Assembly (NCBI GenBank): GCA_021825295.1
Contig: JAKAHV010000012.1
Span: 1 to 64,000, forward strand
DNA: 64,000 nucleotides
Direction: 5' to 3'
Origin: Nitrospirota bacterium
GTDB lineage: Bacteria > Nitrospirota > Thermodesulfovibrionia > Thermodesulfovibrionales > JdFR-88
Under the pieces are notes generated by a model. That model was not told the DNA's origin and did no database searches. It saw nothing but the letters and a program-made list of their open reading frames with translations. Position numbers and translations under genes: made by a program. This document shows, piece after piece, positions 17,154 through 26,239 of this stretch; the stretch's first letter is position 1, and each line of letters starts with the position of its first letter.

Positions 17154-18149
17154 ATGTCTCAGGGTAAGGATAAAAAACACTACAGACGGGATGCATCCGG
17201 GGCGCCGGGCAGGCTCACGAGGAGGAAATTCCTCGGCCTGTCGGCCCTGGCGGGGGCGGCGGCCGTAGGTGCGCCCGTCATTGCCCGCGCCGGCCAGAGG
17301 CAGGGCGCCCCGGAGTTCGGCGGGTGGCCGGGGGCCTACGGCATGCTGTCCGATTTCACCCGGTGCGTGGGCTGCAGGAGCTGCGAGAGGGCTTGCAACG
17401 AGGTCAATCATCTGCCCGTGCCGGAGACGCCTTTTGATGACGCATCGGTCTTCGAGAAGAGCCGGTGGCCCTCGGCCGGGGCCTACACGGTTGTAAACCG
17501 TTACAGGACCACGGACCCATCCAGGCCCGTGATGTACAGGAAAATCCAGTGCAATCATTGCCTGGAGCCCGCATGCGCCACCGCATGCCCCATCCATGCG
17601 TATACGAAGACCCCGGAGGGGCCCGTCCTTTACGACAAGGACCTCTGTTTCGGCTGCAGGTGCTGCGTCATTTCGTGCCCCTTCAATATGCCGGCATACG
17701 ATTACGGAAGCGCCCTTGACGCCAAGATCGTGAAGTGCATCTTCTGCTATCCAAGGATCAAGGAAGGCAAACTGCCCGCGTGCGCGGAGGCCTGCCCGGG
17801 CGGCGCCCTGACCTTCGGCCGCAGGGACGAGCTTCTCAAGGTGGCCAGGGAAAGGATTTCCGGCAACCCCGGCAGATACATAGACCATATCTACGGGGAG
17901 CACGAGGCCGGCGGGACGTCATGGCTTTACCTTTCGAGCGTGCCTTACGAGCAGCTTGGCTTCCCCACCGGGCTTCCGGACAAGCCCCTTGTGGAGCTTG
18001 CGAAGGGTTTTGAATCGAGCGTGCCGGTGATATTCACGACGTTTCCGGCGATATTCGGAATGATATACGGCATAATGCGCGGCAACGAAAAGGCCGCCAG
18101 GGAAGCAGCCAGTAAAGAGGCCGGAGGCGAGGAGGTGCGTCATGGCTGA
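17154..18149 (+). CDS. Tat-exported ferredoxin-like Fe-S subunit (HmcB/HybA/DsrO-type, four 4Fe-4S sites)
   Basis: Tat motif TRRKFLGLSALAGAAAVGAPVIARA. Cys clusters CVGCRSCERAC, CNHCLEPACATACP, CFGCRCCVISCP, CIFCYPRIKEGKLPACAEACP. C-terminal hydrophobic segment. Confidence 0.92.
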   Translation: MSQGKDKKHYRRDASGAPGRLTRRKFLGLSALAGAAAVGAPVIARAGQRQGAPEFGGWPGAYGMLSDFTRCVGCRSCERACNEVNHLPVPETPFDDASVFEKSRWPSAGAYTVVNRYRTTDPSRPVMYRKIQCNHCLEPACATACPIHAYTKTPEGPVLYDKDLCFGCRCCVISCPFNMPAYDYGSALDAKIVKCIFCYPRIKEGKLPACAEACPGGALTFGRRDELLKVARERISGNPGRYIDHIYGEHEAGGTSWLYLSSVPYEQLGFPTGLPDKPLVELAKGFESSVPVIFTTFPAIFGMIYGIMRGNEKAAREAASKEAGGEEVRHG

Positions 18150-19398
18150 GAATCTTGACGATCTCACGCGGGCCACAGCCCCCCCGCGCGTTTTCAGGCA
18201 GTGGTTCATGGACAAGCTTTTCATGGGGATGGGCGTCCGGGAATACTCGCGTTCCATCGCCACGCCGTTTAACCTGGTGGCGGCGCTCATCCTGGCGGCC
18301 TCCGCGCCGGTCTTCTACATTCGTTACGTGCATGGGCTGGCCTCGGTCCTCGATGCGACAAACGAATACCCCTGGGGCCTTCTGCTTTCATGGGGTATCT
18401 TCGCAGGGGAGCCGCTTTACGCCGCCGGGTTCGTGATGGCCGCCTCCTACTACGTGTTCGGCATAAAGAGCTACCGGCCCTTTGTGCGGATAGCGGTGCT
18501 TGGCGGCATGCTGGGATATATATTCGCGGCCTCCTACCTGCTCATAGACCTCGGACGGCCGTGGCGTATATATTACCCGACCATCGTCAATTTCGGGACG
18601 GCCTCGGTCTTGTTCATCATAGCCTGGCACGTCGTCCTCTACATCACCGTCCAGGTGCTGGAATTCTCCCCGGCCCTGCTGGAATGGCTTGGGGCGAAGC
18701 GCCTGCACAGATGGGCGGTCTCGGCGACCCTGGGGCTGGTCATCGGAGGCATAATCCTTTCCACCGTCCACCAGTCTGCGCTTGGCGCCCTTTATCTGAT
18801 GACGCCGGGCAAGGTGCACCCCCTCTGGTATTCCGGGTATCTGCCGGTGCTTTTTTTCAGCTCGGCGGTCTACTGCGCCATATCGTTTGCGATGCTGCTG
18901 ATCTATGCGGGGGTCCGTTATTTCAGGGACAAGTGCGACGACGCATTCCGGCGCGGCTCGACCACGGTGACGCTCGGGCTGGCCAGGGGGGCGGCCATCG
19001 CCATGTACGTTTACTTCGCACTGAAGGTCCTCGCCCTGGCCATGGACAACCGCTGGGCGTACCTCCTTAGCTCCTGGGGGGTCTGGTACCTGGCCGAGCT
19101 GCTGGGTTTCGTGGCCGCGCCGATGGCGCTGTTTACGGCCGCGGTCAGGCGCGCAAGCGCCGGGATGGCGCGTCTTGCCGCGCTCTGGGCGGCGGCGGGG
19201 GTCGTGCTGAACAGGGTCAACGTAAACCTCATCGCCTACAACTGGTATCTGCCCAAACACTTCGAGAGGATCATTCCTCCGGCCACGGAGCTCATCATGA
19301 TTGCGGCGATGATAACCCTTCACATCCTGATCTTCAGGTGGATCGTAAACAGGTTCCCGGTGACCCGGGAGCTGCCCGAATACAGGAGCGCGCACTAA
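18142..19398 (+). CDS. NrfD/PsrC/HmcC-like polytopic membrane subunit
   Basis: Overlaps the Fe-S subunit by 8 nt. About 9-10 TMs with NrfD-type motifs (EYPWGLLLSWGIFAGEPLYAAGF; STVHQSALGALYLMTPGKVHPLWYSGYLPVLFF). Confidence 0.92.
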   Translation: MAENLDDLTRATAPPRVFRQWFMDKLFMGMGVREYSRSIATPFNLVAALILAASAPVFYIRYVHGLASVLDATNEYPWGLLLSWGIFAGEPLYAAGFVMAASYYVFGIKSYRPFVRIAVLGGMLGYIFAASYLLIDLGRPWRIYYPTIVNFGTASVLFIIAWHVVLYITVQVLEFSPALLEWLGAKRLHRWAVSATLGLVIGGIILSTVHQSALGALYLMTPGKVHPLWYSGYLPVLFFSSAVYCAISFAMLLIYAGVRYFRDKCDDAFRRGSTTVTLGLARGAAIAMYVYFALKVLALAMDNRWAYLLSSWGVWYLAELLGFVAAPMALFTAAVRRASAGMARLAALWAAAGVVLNRVNVNLIAYNWYLPKHFERIIPPATELIMIAAMITLHILIFRWIVNRFPVTRELPEYRSAH

Positions 19399-19435
19399 AA
19401 CGCGCTCGAAAGGCCCGTTTTATGGAGAAAGCGCT

Positions 19436-20860
19436 ATGAAAGCCTGGTATATGCTCGGTGTTGCCATTATCATCCTCTGTCCGGCGTATCACGCCCGCGC
19501 GGCCCTTGCGCTGCCGCCGTCAGGCGGGGAAAAGCGCTGCCTTGGCTGTCACGGGGCGCAGATGTCCGCCCTGAAATTCCCGGACGGGGACACTTTGAAT
19601 ATGTACGTGGACCCCGAGGCATTCAACAGGTCGGCCCACCGGGGGCTCGGGTGCGGCGGGTGTCATCCGGAATTCGCAAAGGGACGCCATCCTGAGCGTT
19701 TCTTCAGGAGCAAGCTTCAGTACCGGCTGAAGGAATCCGTCAGGTGCCTGGCTTGCCATCCCCGGGGGGCCATCGTGGCCCGGGGCCCCCACGCGGAATT
19801 GTTCAGGCGGCAGAAAAGCGGGGAACCGGTCGTCTGCACCGACTGCCACAGCGCGCATTCCATAAGCGCCTTCGACGGGGGGCGCGGGGAGAGGAGCTAC
19901 TGTCTTGGCTGCCACCTGCGGGACGAGATGATGACTTTCGGCGGCAGGCAGGCCATATCCATACGTGTGGACGTCGCGGAGATCGGCAGGTCGCCCCATA
20001 AGGACCTGGCCTGTTCCGACTGCCACTTCGGTTTCTCGATGGAGGACCATCCCCGCCGCATGTTCGGATCGAAACGGGAATACCTGATCTCCTCCGCCCG
20101 GATTTGCAGGCGGTGCCATTTCGACAAATACGCAAGCTGGGCCGAAAGCGTCCATTACAGCAGACTGGACGAGGGGAGGCTGGATTCCGCCACCTGCATA
20201 GATTGCCACGGCGGCCATGCGGCCTACGCGCTTGGCGCAAACAGGCTTTTGGCGGTATCCAGGTGCGCCGCGTGCCATGCCGGTGTTTACCGTGTATATG
20301 CGGGCAGTGTCCACGGCAGGGCGCTTCTGGCCGGCAACGGCGATGTGCCCATATGCACCGATTGCCACTCATCGCACCAGATCAGGTCCGCCTCCTCAAA
20401 CGGTTTCCATGACGCGGTGCCGGAGATATGCGCGAAATGCCATGGCAACTCCGCCGTCATGGGCCGCTACGGCCTGTCCGCAAGCGTGGTGAAGACCTAT
20501 CTGGCCGACTTCCACGGCCTCACGCTGAGCTTGTACAGGAAGGAGGCCGGCGCCGGCAGCCGTCCGGACAGGCCGATGGCTGTCTGCACGGACTGCCACG
20601 GTGCCCACGATATCGCCTCCGTGTCGGGCGCGGACATACGCACGCTCAAATTGAGGCTGCTGGGCAGGTGCCGCAAATGCCACCCGAATGCGACCGTAAA
20701 CTTCCCCGGCGCCTGGCTCTCCCATTATGAGCCGAGCCTGAAGGCCGCCCCGGCCGTCTTCCTGGTCGGGCTGTTTTATAAAATCATCACGCCGCTCATG
20801 ATACTGGGCCTGCTCGTCCAGATAGTCCTGCACGTGTGGCGTTACCTGGCAAACAGGTAG
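19436..20860 (+). CDS. 13-heme c-type cytochrome with C-terminal TM anchor
   Basis: Thirteen CxxCH motifs counted in the translation. Signal peptide. C-terminal VFLVGLFYKIITPLMILGLLVQIVLHVWRYL. Confidence 0.92.
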   Translation: MKAWYMLGVAIIILCPAYHARAALALPPSGGEKRCLGCHGAQMSALKFPDGDTLNMYVDPEAFNRSAHRGLGCGGCHPEFAKGRHPERFFRSKLQYRLKESVRCLACHPRGAIVARGPHAELFRRQKSGEPVVCTDCHSAHSISAFDGGRGERSYCLGCHLRDEMMTFGGRQAISIRVDVAEIGRSPHKDLACSDCHFGFSMEDHPRRMFGSKREYLISSARICRRCHFDKYASWAESVHYSRLDEGRLDSATCIDCHGGHAAYALGANRLLAVSRCAACHAGVYRVYAGSVHGRALLAGNGDVPICTDCHSSHQIRSASSNGFHDAVPEICAKCHGNSAVMGRYGLSASVVKTYLADFHGLTLSLYRKEAGAGSRPDRPMAVCTDCHGAHDIASVSGADIRTLKLRLLGRCRKCHPNATVNFPGAWLSHYEPSLKAAPAVFLVGLFYKIITPLMILGLLVQIVLHVWRYLANR

Positions 20861-20874
20861 AAAGGGGGGCGTCC

Positions 20875-21600
20875 ATGGTCTCCGGAGAATCATGGGAAAG
20901 CGAAGGACGCACAAGGAGGTTCAGCAATTTCAGGATCGCCGAACACCTTGCGCTTATCGTGCTCTTTTTTTCCCTGGCGGTGACCGGACTCTGCCAGAAA
21001 TTCCACTACCTGGGCGTCTCACAGTTCGTCATCGGGGCGCTTGGGGGGATAGACAGCGCAAGGTCGCTCCACCACATGGCCGGGGTGCTTTTCACGGCCC
21101 TGCTTCTGCAGCACGCCGTCGCTTCCTTTCTGGGCGTGCTCATGTTCCGGTGGAAGCCTTCAATGCTCATTGCGCTGCGGGACGCGCAAGACGCCGTGGC
21201 GGACGTCCGCTACTACCTTGGCATCGAGGAGAGGCCCGCTCCGCAGGGCAGGTTCAGCTACAAGGAAAAATTCATCTACTGGCTTACCTTCCTGGGGGGC
21301 CTCCAGATGATCGCCACCGGCCTTACGCTCTGGTTCCCGGTGGACGCGGCAAGGTACATGCCCGGACAGTTCATAGCCGCGGCAAAGGACATGCACTCCA
21401 GCGACGCGATGCTGCTGTTTCTCATCGTTGTCGTCTGGCACATCTACGATTCGGTGCTCAACCCCGAGGTGTTTCCCCTTGATAAAAGCATATTTACGGG
21501 ATTTCAGGACCCGCGCGCGGAAGGCCGCGGGGAACCCCTTACGCCGCCTGCCGTCAAAAAGGAGGGAGCAAAACCGGTTGATGGAATGGATGCGTTGTAG
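20875..21600 (+). CDS. Di-heme cytochrome b subunit (formate dehydrogenase gamma/cytochrome b561-like)
   Basis: Four TMs with His residues: RIAEHLALIVLFFSLAVTGLCQKF, SLHHMAGVLFTALLLQHAVASF, KFIYWLTFLGGLQMIATGL, HSSDAMLLFLIVVVWHIYDSVLNPEVFP. Confidence 0.88.
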   Translation: MVSGESWESEGRTRRFSNFRIAEHLALIVLFFSLAVTGLCQKFHYLGVSQFVIGALGGIDSARSLHHMAGVLFTALLLQHAVASFLGVLMFRWKPSMLIALRDAQDAVADVRYYLGIEERPAPQGRFSYKEKFIYWLTFLGGLQMIATGLTLWFPVDAARYMPGQFIAAAKDMHSSDAMLLFLIVVVWHIYDSVLNPEVFPLDKSIFTGFQDPRAEGRGEPLTPPAVKKEGAKPVDGMDAL

Positions 21601-21613
21601 TAATTTATGGTAG

Positions 21614-23446
21614 ATGCAGAAGAAGATCATCACCTTCATAATCCTCAATGTTCTCGTAATATCGGCGACCCTCGGGGTGATAAGCTACATCGAGATCAAC
21701 AACAACCTGAGGCTGTCGATGCAAAACAGGCTCGCCCTCGCCCGGATCATCGCAAATCATATCCAGGTCATACTCGATGAAAACCTGAACAGGCTCCACG
21801 ACGTCTCCCTGCTGGGCAAGATCAACATGAAGGACAATGACTGGCGGACCAGGAGGCGGATACTCCAGACGCTGTATGAATATTCGCTCTATACGGAGGG
21901 CGTTTTCCTCCTGGACGAGCACGGCAATGAAATCCTCACATATCCGGAGCACTATGAGTACGCCCCCAACCTCACCTACATAAACGACGTCAACCAGGTG
22001 CTGCAGTCCGGCAGGCCCCTCATCTCCGACATCTACACGCTTGAGCCGATAAGGAAAAAGGTCATATTCATGATGGCCCCGCTCAAGGACAACGACGGGA
22101 GGATCACCGGGGTCATCGGGGGCATGCTCGGCCCAACGGAGCCTTACATAAGCACGCTGCTGCAGTCCAGCCAGATCGGCGGCGACAGCTACATAGAGGT
22201 AATCGACTCCAAGGGGACGATAGTGGCCTCAGACGACCCGAAGCGGGTCTTCCAGAAGCATAACTACGACGGCATCCCGGTCAGCATGATAAGGGACGGC
22301 GAGTCGGGCATCAGGGAGTACAGGCACGCGCATCCCCCCGGCGCCCGGGCGCCGGCGGACATCCTTGCCATTGTCCCCCTGAGCGTGGCCAAGTGGGGCG
22401 TGATCGTGGGGCAGCCGAAAGACGAGCTGTTTGCCCCCGCGGCCGCCCTCAGGAGAAAGTTCACCCTGCTGGTGGTTGTCTTTATCCTGACCGCCGTTTT
22501 CTTCTCCATTGCAACAAGCAGGCATATTGTCAGGCCGCTGAAATCCCTCATATCATCCACCAACAGGATCGCGTCGGGCGACCTCCAGACGCCGGTCGGC
22601 CGCCTGGGAAGCGACGAGATACTGGTGCTCAGCAGGAGCTTCGACGCAATGAGGGAGAAGCTGGCGGACTCCCTCGAGAGGATAAAGACCCATTCCATCC
22701 AGCTTGAAAACCGCGTTGCGAAGAGGACCCACCAGATAAGGCAGAGCAAGCAGAGGATTGAGCACCTGCTGAGGAAGGTCATTTCGTCGCAGGAGGACGA
22801 GCGCAAGCGCATAGCCAGGGGCATCCACGACACCATACTGCAGGACGTCTCCGCGTTTCTGATAAAGCTGGACATATGCAGGCTGCAGCCGGAGCGGGTC
22901 ACGGTCGGCAGGATAGACGAGATGCGGGAGATCGTGATGAAGACCATCGACAACGTCCATGCGGTCATCAAGGACCTCAGGCCCTCGATCCTCGACGATT
23001 TCGGCATCGACGCGGCGGTCATGTGGCTGATGAAAAAACACTTCGCGGAGAAAAAAATCCGTTACGAGCTTCTTGCCGGACCCCTGGCCGGCAGGAGGCT
23101 GCCCCCGCAGATAGAAACGACGCTTTTCCGGATACTGCAGGAGTGCATCATCAATATAGCGCGGCACGCGGGCGCAAGAAACGTCTGCGTGATGATGAGC
23201 GCAAACGAATCCTTCATAGAGATTCTGGTGGAGGACGACGGCAGCGGGTTCGACTTCCAGGAACTGATGGAGCACCCCGCCGAAGACGGCAGGGGCCTTG
23301 GCGTGCTGGGCATGAGGGAGAGGGCCTCCCTCCTTGACGGCGACCTGCAGATATGCTCGCTGCAGGACGAGGGGACCTGGGTATGCGTTCACATTCCTTT
23401 GAAAGCCGAGGTGGAGAATGTCCAAGATACGTGTGTTAATAGCTGA
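21614..23446 (+). CDS. NarX/HisKA_3-type sensor histidine kinase with periplasmic sensor and HAMP
   Basis: TM-flanked Cache-like region; HAMP SRHIVRPLKSLISSTNRIASGDLQTPV; H box DERKRIARGIHDTILQDVSAFLIKL; HATPase VEDDGSGFD...GRGLGVLGMRERASLLDG. Confidence 0.93.
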   Translation: MQKKIITFIILNVLVISATLGVISYIEINNNLRLSMQNRLALARIIANHIQVILDENLNRLHDVSLLGKINMKDNDWRTRRRILQTLYEYSLYTEGVFLLDEHGNEILTYPEHYEYAPNLTYINDVNQVLQSGRPLISDIYTLEPIRKKVIFMMAPLKDNDGRITGVIGGMLGPTEPYISTLLQSSQIGGDSYIEVIDSKGTIVASDDPKRVFQKHNYDGIPVSMIRDGESGIREYRHAHPPGARAPADILAIVPLSVAKWGVIVGQPKDELFAPAAALRRKFTLLVVVFILTAVFFSIATSRHIVRPLKSLISSTNRIASGDLQTPVGRLGSDEILVLSRSFDAMREKLADSLERIKTHSIQLENRVAKRTHQIRQSKQRIEHLLRKVISSQEDERKRIARGIHDTILQDVSAFLIKLDICRLQPERVTVGRIDEMREIVMKTIDNVHAVIKDLRPSILDDFGIDAAVMWLMKKHFAEKKIRYELLAGPLAGRRLPPQIETTLFRILQECIINIARHAGARNVCVMMSANESFIEILVEDDGSGFDFQELMEHPAEDGRGLGVLGMRERASLLDGDLQICSLQDEGTWVCVHIPLKAEVENVQDTCVNS

Positions 23447-24086
23447 CGACCACGCGCTGGTGAGGGAGGGGATTGCCGCCCTGCTGAGGCTCTCGGGCGA
23501 CATTGAAGTCGTGGGCGAGGCCTCAGACGGCATAGAGGCGGTGGAGCGCGCAAAAAAGGACAACCCCGATGTGGTCCTGATGGACATAGGCATGCCCAGG
23601 CTGGGCGGCCTGGAGGCCACCCTGGAGATCAAGAAGACCGTCCCCAACCTGAAGATAATCGTGCTCACACAGTACGACGACAGGGAGTATATCGCCCGCT
23701 TTCTGAAGGCCGGCATCACGGGCTACCTGCTGAAGAAGGCGGTGGGCAGCGAGCTGGTCAACGCGATCAGGGCGGTCCACCGGGGGGAGGTCTACCTGTT
23801 TTCCTCAATCGCGGCGGATGTCGTCGCCGGATACCTGGGCAAGGAGAAGATGCCCGCAGCCGACGACCCCTACGAGAGGTTGACTGACAGGGAGCGCCAG
23901 GTGCTGAAACTTCTGGCGGAGGGTTTCAGCCACAAGGAGATCGCCCAGTGCCTGAACATCAGCGTCAAGACCGTGACCGCGCACCAGACCAACATCTCGG
24001 AGAAGCTGGATATGCACTCGCGCGCGGCCCTTATCAGGTTTGCAATCTCGAAGGGCATAGTGAAGGTCGACGTCCCCCCGGACTAG
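23418..24086 (+). CDS. NarL/FixJ family response regulator
   Basis: Receiver IRVLIADDHALVREGIAALL...DVVLMDIGMP; LuxR-type HTH LTDRERQVLKLLAEGFSHKEIAQCLNISVKTVTAHQTNISEKL. Overlaps the kinase gene by 29 nt. Confidence 0.95.
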   Translation: MSKIRVLIADDHALVREGIAALLRLSGDIEVVGEASDGIEAVERAKKDNPDVVLMDIGMPRLGGLEATLEIKKTVPNLKIIVLTQYDDREYIARFLKAGITGYLLKKAVGSELVNAIRAVHRGEVYLFSSIAADVVAGYLGKEKMPAADDPYERLTDRERQVLKLLAEGFSHKEIAQCLNISVKTVTAHQTNISEKLDMHSRAALIRFAISKGIVKVDVPPD

Positions 24087-24265
24087 AACCTATCTCAAAA
24101 TTGATTTTGAAGCGAAAGAGAGATGAAATTGTGGCAGACAAGGAAGAAAGGGGAAATCGCCCGGAGGCGCGGCAGTGCTGCGTTGAGGACAATTTCCCCT
24201 GTATGACGCCGTATGCCGCAATTTCGGCCTCTTGCAGCCAGAAGCGATTTTGAGATAGGTTCTAG
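24083..24265. mobile_element. MITE-like palindromic element, repeat family A, short form
   Basis: Perfect 19-bp terminal inverted repeat CTAGAACCTATCTCAAAAT (24083-24101) / ATTTTGAGATAGGTTCTAG (24247-24265). Nested dyads GAAATTGTGGC/GCCGCAATTTC and AGGGGAAAT/ATTTCCCCT. Confidence 0.8.
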
Positions 24266-24470
24266 TTCCGTCCCGGAAATAACCGTTAAAATTATCAGTA
24301 TGGACGATATTCGCCCGGTTCTTGAGAGAGGGAGCAAAGCGGACGGATCACGGCGCGCCGCATCCTGCCAACCTTTCGCCATTCGCCCTGAAAGCGCTCT
24401 AAACAAATTAGTTCGTATACGCCCGGAACCGCGCGACGAACGAAAGACCGGACGGATATCGCAGGAGGAG
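24266..24470 (+). repeat. Dispersed repeat family B, copy 2
   Basis: GTCCCGGAAATAACCGTTAAAATTATCAG...GATATTCGCCCGGTTCTTGAGAGAGGGAGCAAAGCGGACGGATCACGGCG...CCAACCTTTCGC...GACCGGACGGATATCGC. Confidence 0.85.
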
Positions 24471-24522
24471 GGGTATTTCGGGAAATGACAGAATTATTTC
24501 AGGTTATTTTGGGGACGCTGCA

Positions 24523-26046
24523 CTAGAAAACCCTGTCCATGCTTCGGTATTGTATCGCTTCGGAGAGATGGTGGGGCCCGATTTCTTCCGTGCCTTCCAT
24601 GTCCGCTATCGTTCTGGAGAGTTTCAGCACCCTGGAATAGGCGCGGGCGGAGAGGGCCAGTTTCTGCACGGCGGTCTCCAGAAGGCGCTGCGCCTGATCG
24701 TTCAGGCGGCAGAACTTCTTTATATGCCTGGTCTTCATCTGTCCGTTGGAATAGATGTTTTCCCCGGCGAACCTGTGCAGTTGCCTTTCCCTGGCGGCGA
24801 TGACGCGCTCCCTTATTTTTGCGGAGCCCTCCGACTGGTGGTCCGAGCTTAAATCCCTGTAGGGGACGGCCGGCACCTCGATGTGGATGTCTATCCTGTC
24901 CAGAAGCGGCCCGGAGACCTTTGACCTGTAGCGCATTACGGCGCCCGGAGCGCAGGTGCACTGGTGCCTGTCGTCTCCCAGATAGCCGCAGGGGCAGGGG
25001 TTCATCGCGGATATGAGCATGAAACGCGCGGGATAGGTCACCGCGGCCTGGGCGCGCGAGACCGTGACCTCGCCGTTTTCGATGGGCTGCCTCAGGACCT
25101 CGAGGGCGCCCCTTTTGAACTCCGGCAGTTCATCGAGGAACAGCACCCCGTTGTGGGCAAGGCTTACCTCTCCGGGGCGGGGAAACTGGCCGCCCCCCAC
25201 GAGGGCGACGTCTGATATCGTGTGGTGCGGGGCGCGGAAGGGTCTTGAGGACAGCAGCGCCTGGCCTCCCTTCAAAAGACCGGCCACGCTGTGTATCCTG
25301 GCCGTCCCAAGGGCCTCCTCGAATGTCATGGGCGGCAATATCCCGGGCAGCCTCCTGGAGAGCATCGTTTTCCCAGCCCCCGGCGGCCCCACCATCAGTG
25401 CGTTGTGCCCGCCCGAGGCGGCCACCTCCAGCGCCCTTTTGGCGTGCTCCTGCCCCTTCACATCCAGAAAATCCTCGTCATGCCCGCTCGCGGCGGGCAG
25501 CTCGCCGCCTCCCGCCTCAAAGACCTTTAGCTGCCCCACGCCCCTTAGAAACTCGATCACCTCCGGAAGGCTTCCCGCGCCAAGCACTGTTACCCCTCTG
25601 ACTACCGCGGCCTCCGGGCCGTTGTCCGCGGGCAGGATCAGCTTCACCCCCATCTGCCTTGCGAGCATCGCGATGGAAAGCGCGCCTTTCACGGATTTTA
25701 TCTTCCCGTCCAGGGACAGCTCGCCGGTAAGCAGATAACCCGGGAGGCATCCGGCATCCAGCAGGCCCTCGGCCGCCGTGAGCCCTATCGCTATGGGCAG
25801 ATCGAAGGCGGAGCCCTCCTTCTTCAAGTCGGCGGGCGCAAGGTTTATCGTTACCGGCCTCAGGGGCATGTTGAATCCCGTATTTTTCAGGGCCGCCCTC
25901 ACCCTGTCCCTGCTCTCCTTTACTGATACGTCCGGCAGCCCGACGATGTAGAAGTGCGGCAATCCGCGGCTGGCTACGTCCACCTCCACGTCAACCGGGT
26001 GGGCCTCTATGCCGTAGAGGCTCGCGCTTTGGACCCTGGAAAGCAT
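24523..26046 (-). CDS. YifB/ComM family Mg-chelatase-like AAA+ protein
   Basis: MLSRVQSASLYGIEAHPVDVEVDVASRGLPHFYIVGLPDVSVKESRDRVRAAL; Walker A GPPGAGKTMLSRRLPGILP; AMNPCPCGYLGD. Confidence 0.95.
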   Translation of the reverse strand: MLSRVQSASLYGIEAHPVDVEVDVASRGLPHFYIVGLPDVSVKESRDRVRAALKNTGFNMPLRPVTINLAPADLKKEGSAFDLPIAIGLTAAEGLLDAGCLPGYLLTGELSLDGKIKSVKGALSIAMLARQMGVKLILPADNGPEAAVVRGVTVLGAGSLPEVIEFLRGVGQLKVFEAGGGELPAASGHDEDFLDVKGQEHAKRALEVAASGGHNALMVGPPGAGKTMLSRRLPGILPPMTFEEALGTARIHSVAGLLKGGQALLSSRPFRAPHHTISDVALVGGGQFPRPGEVSLAHNGVLFLDELPEFKRGALEVLRQPIENGEVTVSRAQAAVTYPARFMLISAMNPCPCGYLGDDRHQCTCAPGAVMRYRSKVSGPLLDRIDIHIEVPAVPYRDLSSDHQSEGSAKIRERVIAARERQLHRFAGENIYSNGQMKTRHIKKFCRLNDQAQRLLETAVQKLALSARAYSRVLKLSRTIADMEGTEEIGPHHLSEAIQYRSMDRVF

Positions 26047-26092
26047 GCAATAGATTATATTTTCCTTTATCCTAATTCAAGGAGTTTCACTT

Positions 26093-26136
26093 TCGCTTCT
26101 CCCTCTCCCGATGGGAGAGGGTTGGGGTGAGGGAGT
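26093..26136. repeat. Common REP-like hairpin (CTCCCTCTCCCgATGGGAGAGGGTTGGGGTGAGGGAG)
   Basis: Same unit as at 50625-50662. Hairpin CCCTCTCCC/GGGAGAGGG. Confidence 0.75.
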
Positions 26137-26239
26137 ACAGCTTGCTGCAAGGTGATTCATTGGATAAATTTAAATAGCCAAACGTTTAAAAAATCATGCA
26201 GACTTATTTTTTTGCTGCCGATGGCATTATCATAAATAG

